From NCBI GenBank assembly GCA_000231825.2, contig JH720348.1:510138-574137 (forward strand): a stretch of DNA of 64,000 nt, written 5' to 3'. Positions 61,335 through 64,000 of this stretch are shown piece by piece. How positions within the stretch are numbered: the first letter of the stretch is position 1; each line of letters starts with the position of its first letter. A model generated the notes under the pieces. The model searched no databases and was not told where the DNA came from. It saw only the letters and a program-made list of their open reading frames with translations. The position numbers and the translations under genes are program-made. The stretch is from Tetrahymena elliotti 4EA (Eukaryota; Ciliophora; Oligohymenophorea; Hymenostomatida; Tetrahymenidae).

Positions 61335-61871
61335 ATGAAAAGTAAATAAAATATACTTATTAATCAATGCAAATCACATTAATATATACAAAATAATAAA
61401 GATTGTTAATTAAATAATCAATAACCATATAAAAGAATTGACCGACCACCAATTAAATTAATTACTAGACTCAAATGTATTCAGTATTACCATCTTTCTA
61501 AGCAACTATTTAAAGAATTTAACTAGAAGTATGGTTTAATTTAGAATTTAAAATTAAGACTTTATCCCAAAGTACTTCATACTTTATCTCTTGTATTTAT
61601 TCATTTTGCAGCTATTCTTCTTTCGCTCTTCTTTTTAATTAACAACAAATCTAAGAATAAAAATTTCTAAGTTGAGTCTTTATCTCTGATCTATTATGAC
61701 TCATTCTTCTTTGTTTTTTGTTTGATTTAAATCCCAATTTTTCTTCTTAGAAAAACACCTGTATCCTTACCTACCCTATTTGCTTGTAAAAATCTAAATA
61801 AAGTACTTAGAAATAATTTAATGATTAGAAAGAACTCTATTAAGATATCTGTGAAATATTAACAATTATGA
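61335..61871 (+). CDS. Small two-helix membrane protein
   Basis: 178 aa, single frame from ATG 61335 to TGA 61869-61871. The first ~90 residues are polar and basic (YKRIDRPPIKLITRLKC, LSKQLFKEFNQKYG). Two hydrophobic segments follow: VLHTLSLVFIHFAAILLSLF and SFFFVFCLIQIPIFLL, separated by a short polar loop NKSKNKNFQ; then a basic tail (RNNLMIRKNSIKISVKY). No family was recognised. It is divergent to the transporter gene with only 180 bp between starts, so the two may share a promoter region. The N-terminal part could instead be spacer, with the start further in. Confidence 0.52.
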
Positions 61872-62796
61872 AGTAAGAATACAACAGAAATAGATTAAAG
61901 AAACAAATCAATCTGTAAATCAAAAATAACAAAAGCATAAATCAATATCCACAAAATTATAAGACTGTCATCATATAATTCAATTGAAAAATAACTAAAA
62001 AAGACTATTGTACTTGTTATTATTTTCTTTTAAAATATGTAATATATTATTTGTTCTCATAATATTCTTCGTTAAAAAAATGGTTTAAACTTTATTTTAA
62101 ATGAAAATAAAACTTTGTCGAAACAAAATATTTTTTTATATGATTCATCTTGTTACTAAGCAAATTTTTGAGACAATTTTAGGAATTTTAGGAACAGCTT
62201 TGAATGAAAAACAGTTGATTGGTGGTGTAGGTTATTTATGATTTTAGCAAAGAGAAAAAAGTATTAAAAGTTATAATTTGATATCATTTGACAGAGATTT
62301 TAGATTAAGTCTAAATTAATCTAAGGATAAATTTTGATAGTGAATTTAATTAAAAAATAAGTGAATCTAAATATAGGATTAATGTATGTATGCATGATAC
62401 AAGAAATATCATTAATCAATAAATAAATAAGTAAATATAATTACATTTTCATTCGTATCAAATTTTTCATATTCATCAACTTAGTGCGCACAAGTTAATT
62501 AAAAGATAATAAAAGAAAAAAATGCATTTCATCAATTCCAAATAGATTATAAACTAAAATATAATTTATACACATTTCTATTAATTCATTATAACCAAGC
62601 AATAGCTAAGCATTTTATTTTGTTTAAAAGGCTTTAAAAAGCTAATTCTATCTCTCTTGATTGACTATCTAAGCATGTTAAATTACTTTTACACAATTCT
62701 AAAAAACATGATGTTATTTGATAGTTTTTTTACTTTTAAGTAAAAATATAATTTATCTATTCAAATAAACACATCTTTTTTTTTTCTTTCTAAAAA
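61872..62796. other. Intergenic, nothing recognised
   Basis: About 0.9 kb AT-rich without a convincing gene. Confidence 0.45.
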
Positions 62797-63051
62797 ATGA
62801 AGAAAATTCTGAGATTTTTGAAAAATAGTAATGAATTTAAATTATATCAGGAATGCATATTAGAAAAAAAATAATCAAAGACTAAGAAAATTTAATAAAA
62901 ATGTTATTTTATTGATTTTATTATGATTTTTTTATTTTTATTATAGAAATATTTTATAAATTTTTTTAGAAAAATAAATAAAAAACCCAACAAGATACAC
63001 AGAAGAGAGAAAAGATAGAAATAATATACTAAAAATATAAAACAATGCTGA
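62797..63051 (+). CDS. Doubtful small basic ORF
   Basis: 84 aa, ATG 62797, TGA 63049-63051: charged start (MKKILRFLKNSNEFKLYQEC), one hydrophobic stretch (YFIDFIMIFLFLL), then a basic end (RKINKKPNKIHRREKRQKQY). It could be a single-pass membrane peptide or chance in AT-rich DNA. Confidence 0.27.
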
Positions 63052-64000
63052 ATATATAGTCTTTTCTTTATATCAGTTGATTACTTAGAATTACACATAC
63101 AATGAATAATTTAAATAAAGTATTATTAGTAAATTATTTAATGAAAAGTATTGCTATTAGTCTAATCTGAAATATATTTTGATAACTTCTTACGCACATA
63201 TTGATTTTTAATTTTACGAAAGACACCTCAAATCGATAGCTTGAAGCTTTTATACTCTTTTTTTTAATTAATATGTTGGTAGGTAGCCAACACTTTGTTA
63301 AAATATTCAATTTAAACAAGTGATCTTACACTTTTTAAAATTTCTGATTTGATAACAAGAAAGAGTACACTATTTCTTATTAAATATGAATTAATTAAGT
63401 AACTTAAGAAGTTTTCAAGCTTTATTCATTTGAACCTCTAACTTTTTATTTATTTATCTTAGAGCCCACCAATGAAACTAACAAATAAGCACACAATATC
63501 TCTATCAAACAATAAAATTAGTTTACTAATTGTAAAAATGTCCAATAAAATAAGTTTTGAGATTTGAATTCTAAACTATTTCCAATAGCAACCATTTAAG
63601 TATTTATCTCTCATTTTTTATTTAAATAAAAATCTCTCTTTATTGCTTTATATTACCAATATGTCATGTTTTGATCAAATTTGGAGTATATTTGTTATAT
63701 TATTTAAGAAAAAGATATAAATAAATATGACCAACATACTTTATTTTCATTATTATTAGTTTATCAAAAGTATAAATTCTTTCTTAGACATGTAATAAGT
63801 CATTTCGAGTTATAATAAATATATATTCTACTTTAAACAGATGCTTTTTTTAAAAACTCTATTCTTAAAATTTTCGATAACAAACAAGAGCAAGATCTAT
63901 CTATCTTTTAAAGATATTAAAAATTTTAAATTATTGGCAAATTGCAATCTCTCTAAGCGTTTGTATAAATACCAAAATTTTATAGCATTATCATCATCAG
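63052..64000. other. AT-rich end of window, nothing recognised
   Basis: A hydrophobic open frame on the minus strand (63134-63319 and beyond) is judged chance. No RNA gene or telomeric repeat is seen. Confidence 0.4.

Noticed and set aside
62700..63319. Long minus-strand hydrophobic frame
   Set aside because: Consists of F/I/K-rich low-complexity translation; no conserved residues, and a more charged frame lies on the other strand.
1..64000. Telomeric GGGGTT/CCCCAA repeats or the Tetrahymena chromosome breakage sequence
   Set aside because: None noticed on reading; window ends look like ordinary internal sequence.

Overview
The window reads as nuclear DNA of a ciliate, most likely a Tetrahymena-like oligohymenophorean. 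It is very AT-rich. Long protein-like reading frames appear only when TAA and TAG are read as glutamine and TGA is the sole stop. Kinesin, MAK-type kinase, SLC37-type and VIT-VWA proteins all read cleanly this way, with Q codons at expected positions. Introns are GT-AG and AT-rich; those I could bound run from about 25 to 345 nt. One tRNA-Leu(UAA) is present. I saw no prokaryotic operons, CRISPR array or telomere.

Layout. At 0.69-1.04 kb is a small two-exon gene. From 1.3 to 10.6 kb, minus strand, lie two tandem copies of a leucine-rich-repeat (LRR) gene. In these, nearly every 90-nt exon encodes exactly one LRR and nearly every intron is phase 2. Copy A (19 exons, 538 aa) is fully open. Copy B (18 exons) has lost one repeat through a crossover inside an exon and carries one in-frame TGA. 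An intronless LRR gene follows at 10.9-12.3 kb. From 13 to 18 kb there are two small minus-strand genes separated by noncoding tandem repeats. A VIT-VWA gene lies at 19.9-22.5 kb, LRR exon relics at 23.2-24.1 kb, and an 803-aa gene of unknown function at 25.6-28.1 kb. At 29.9-33.0 kb, minus strand, is a five-exon LRR-like gene whose reading frame continues beyond its TGA.

After the tRNA (34.2 kb) comes a Q/S-rich disordered protein (34.8-36.5 kb, minus). Next is a tandem duplication of a protein kinase gene. The first copy is open but cut off inside the kinase domain. The second copy (40.4-45.0 kb) keeps the kinase C-lobe and a 126-nt TPR array but has many lesions. A MAK/ICK/LF4-type kinase (45.8-47.1 kb) and a kinesin-8-like motor (48.4-51.6 kb) follow; both families are known for ciliary length control. 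A DoxX/HR-lesion-inducer-like membrane protein is at 53.2-53.8 kb. From 55.1 to 58.6 kb are decayed LRR-family pieces, including a third single-LRR-per-exon gene. An SLC37-like sugar-phosphate transporter (59.5-61.2 kb, minus) and a small two-helix membrane protein (61.3-61.9 kb) end the recognisable content.

The main theme is LRR and TPR repeat-protein families expanding by tandem duplication and decaying by point stops, frameshifts and unequal crossover. All exon models come from hand translation and need RNA support.
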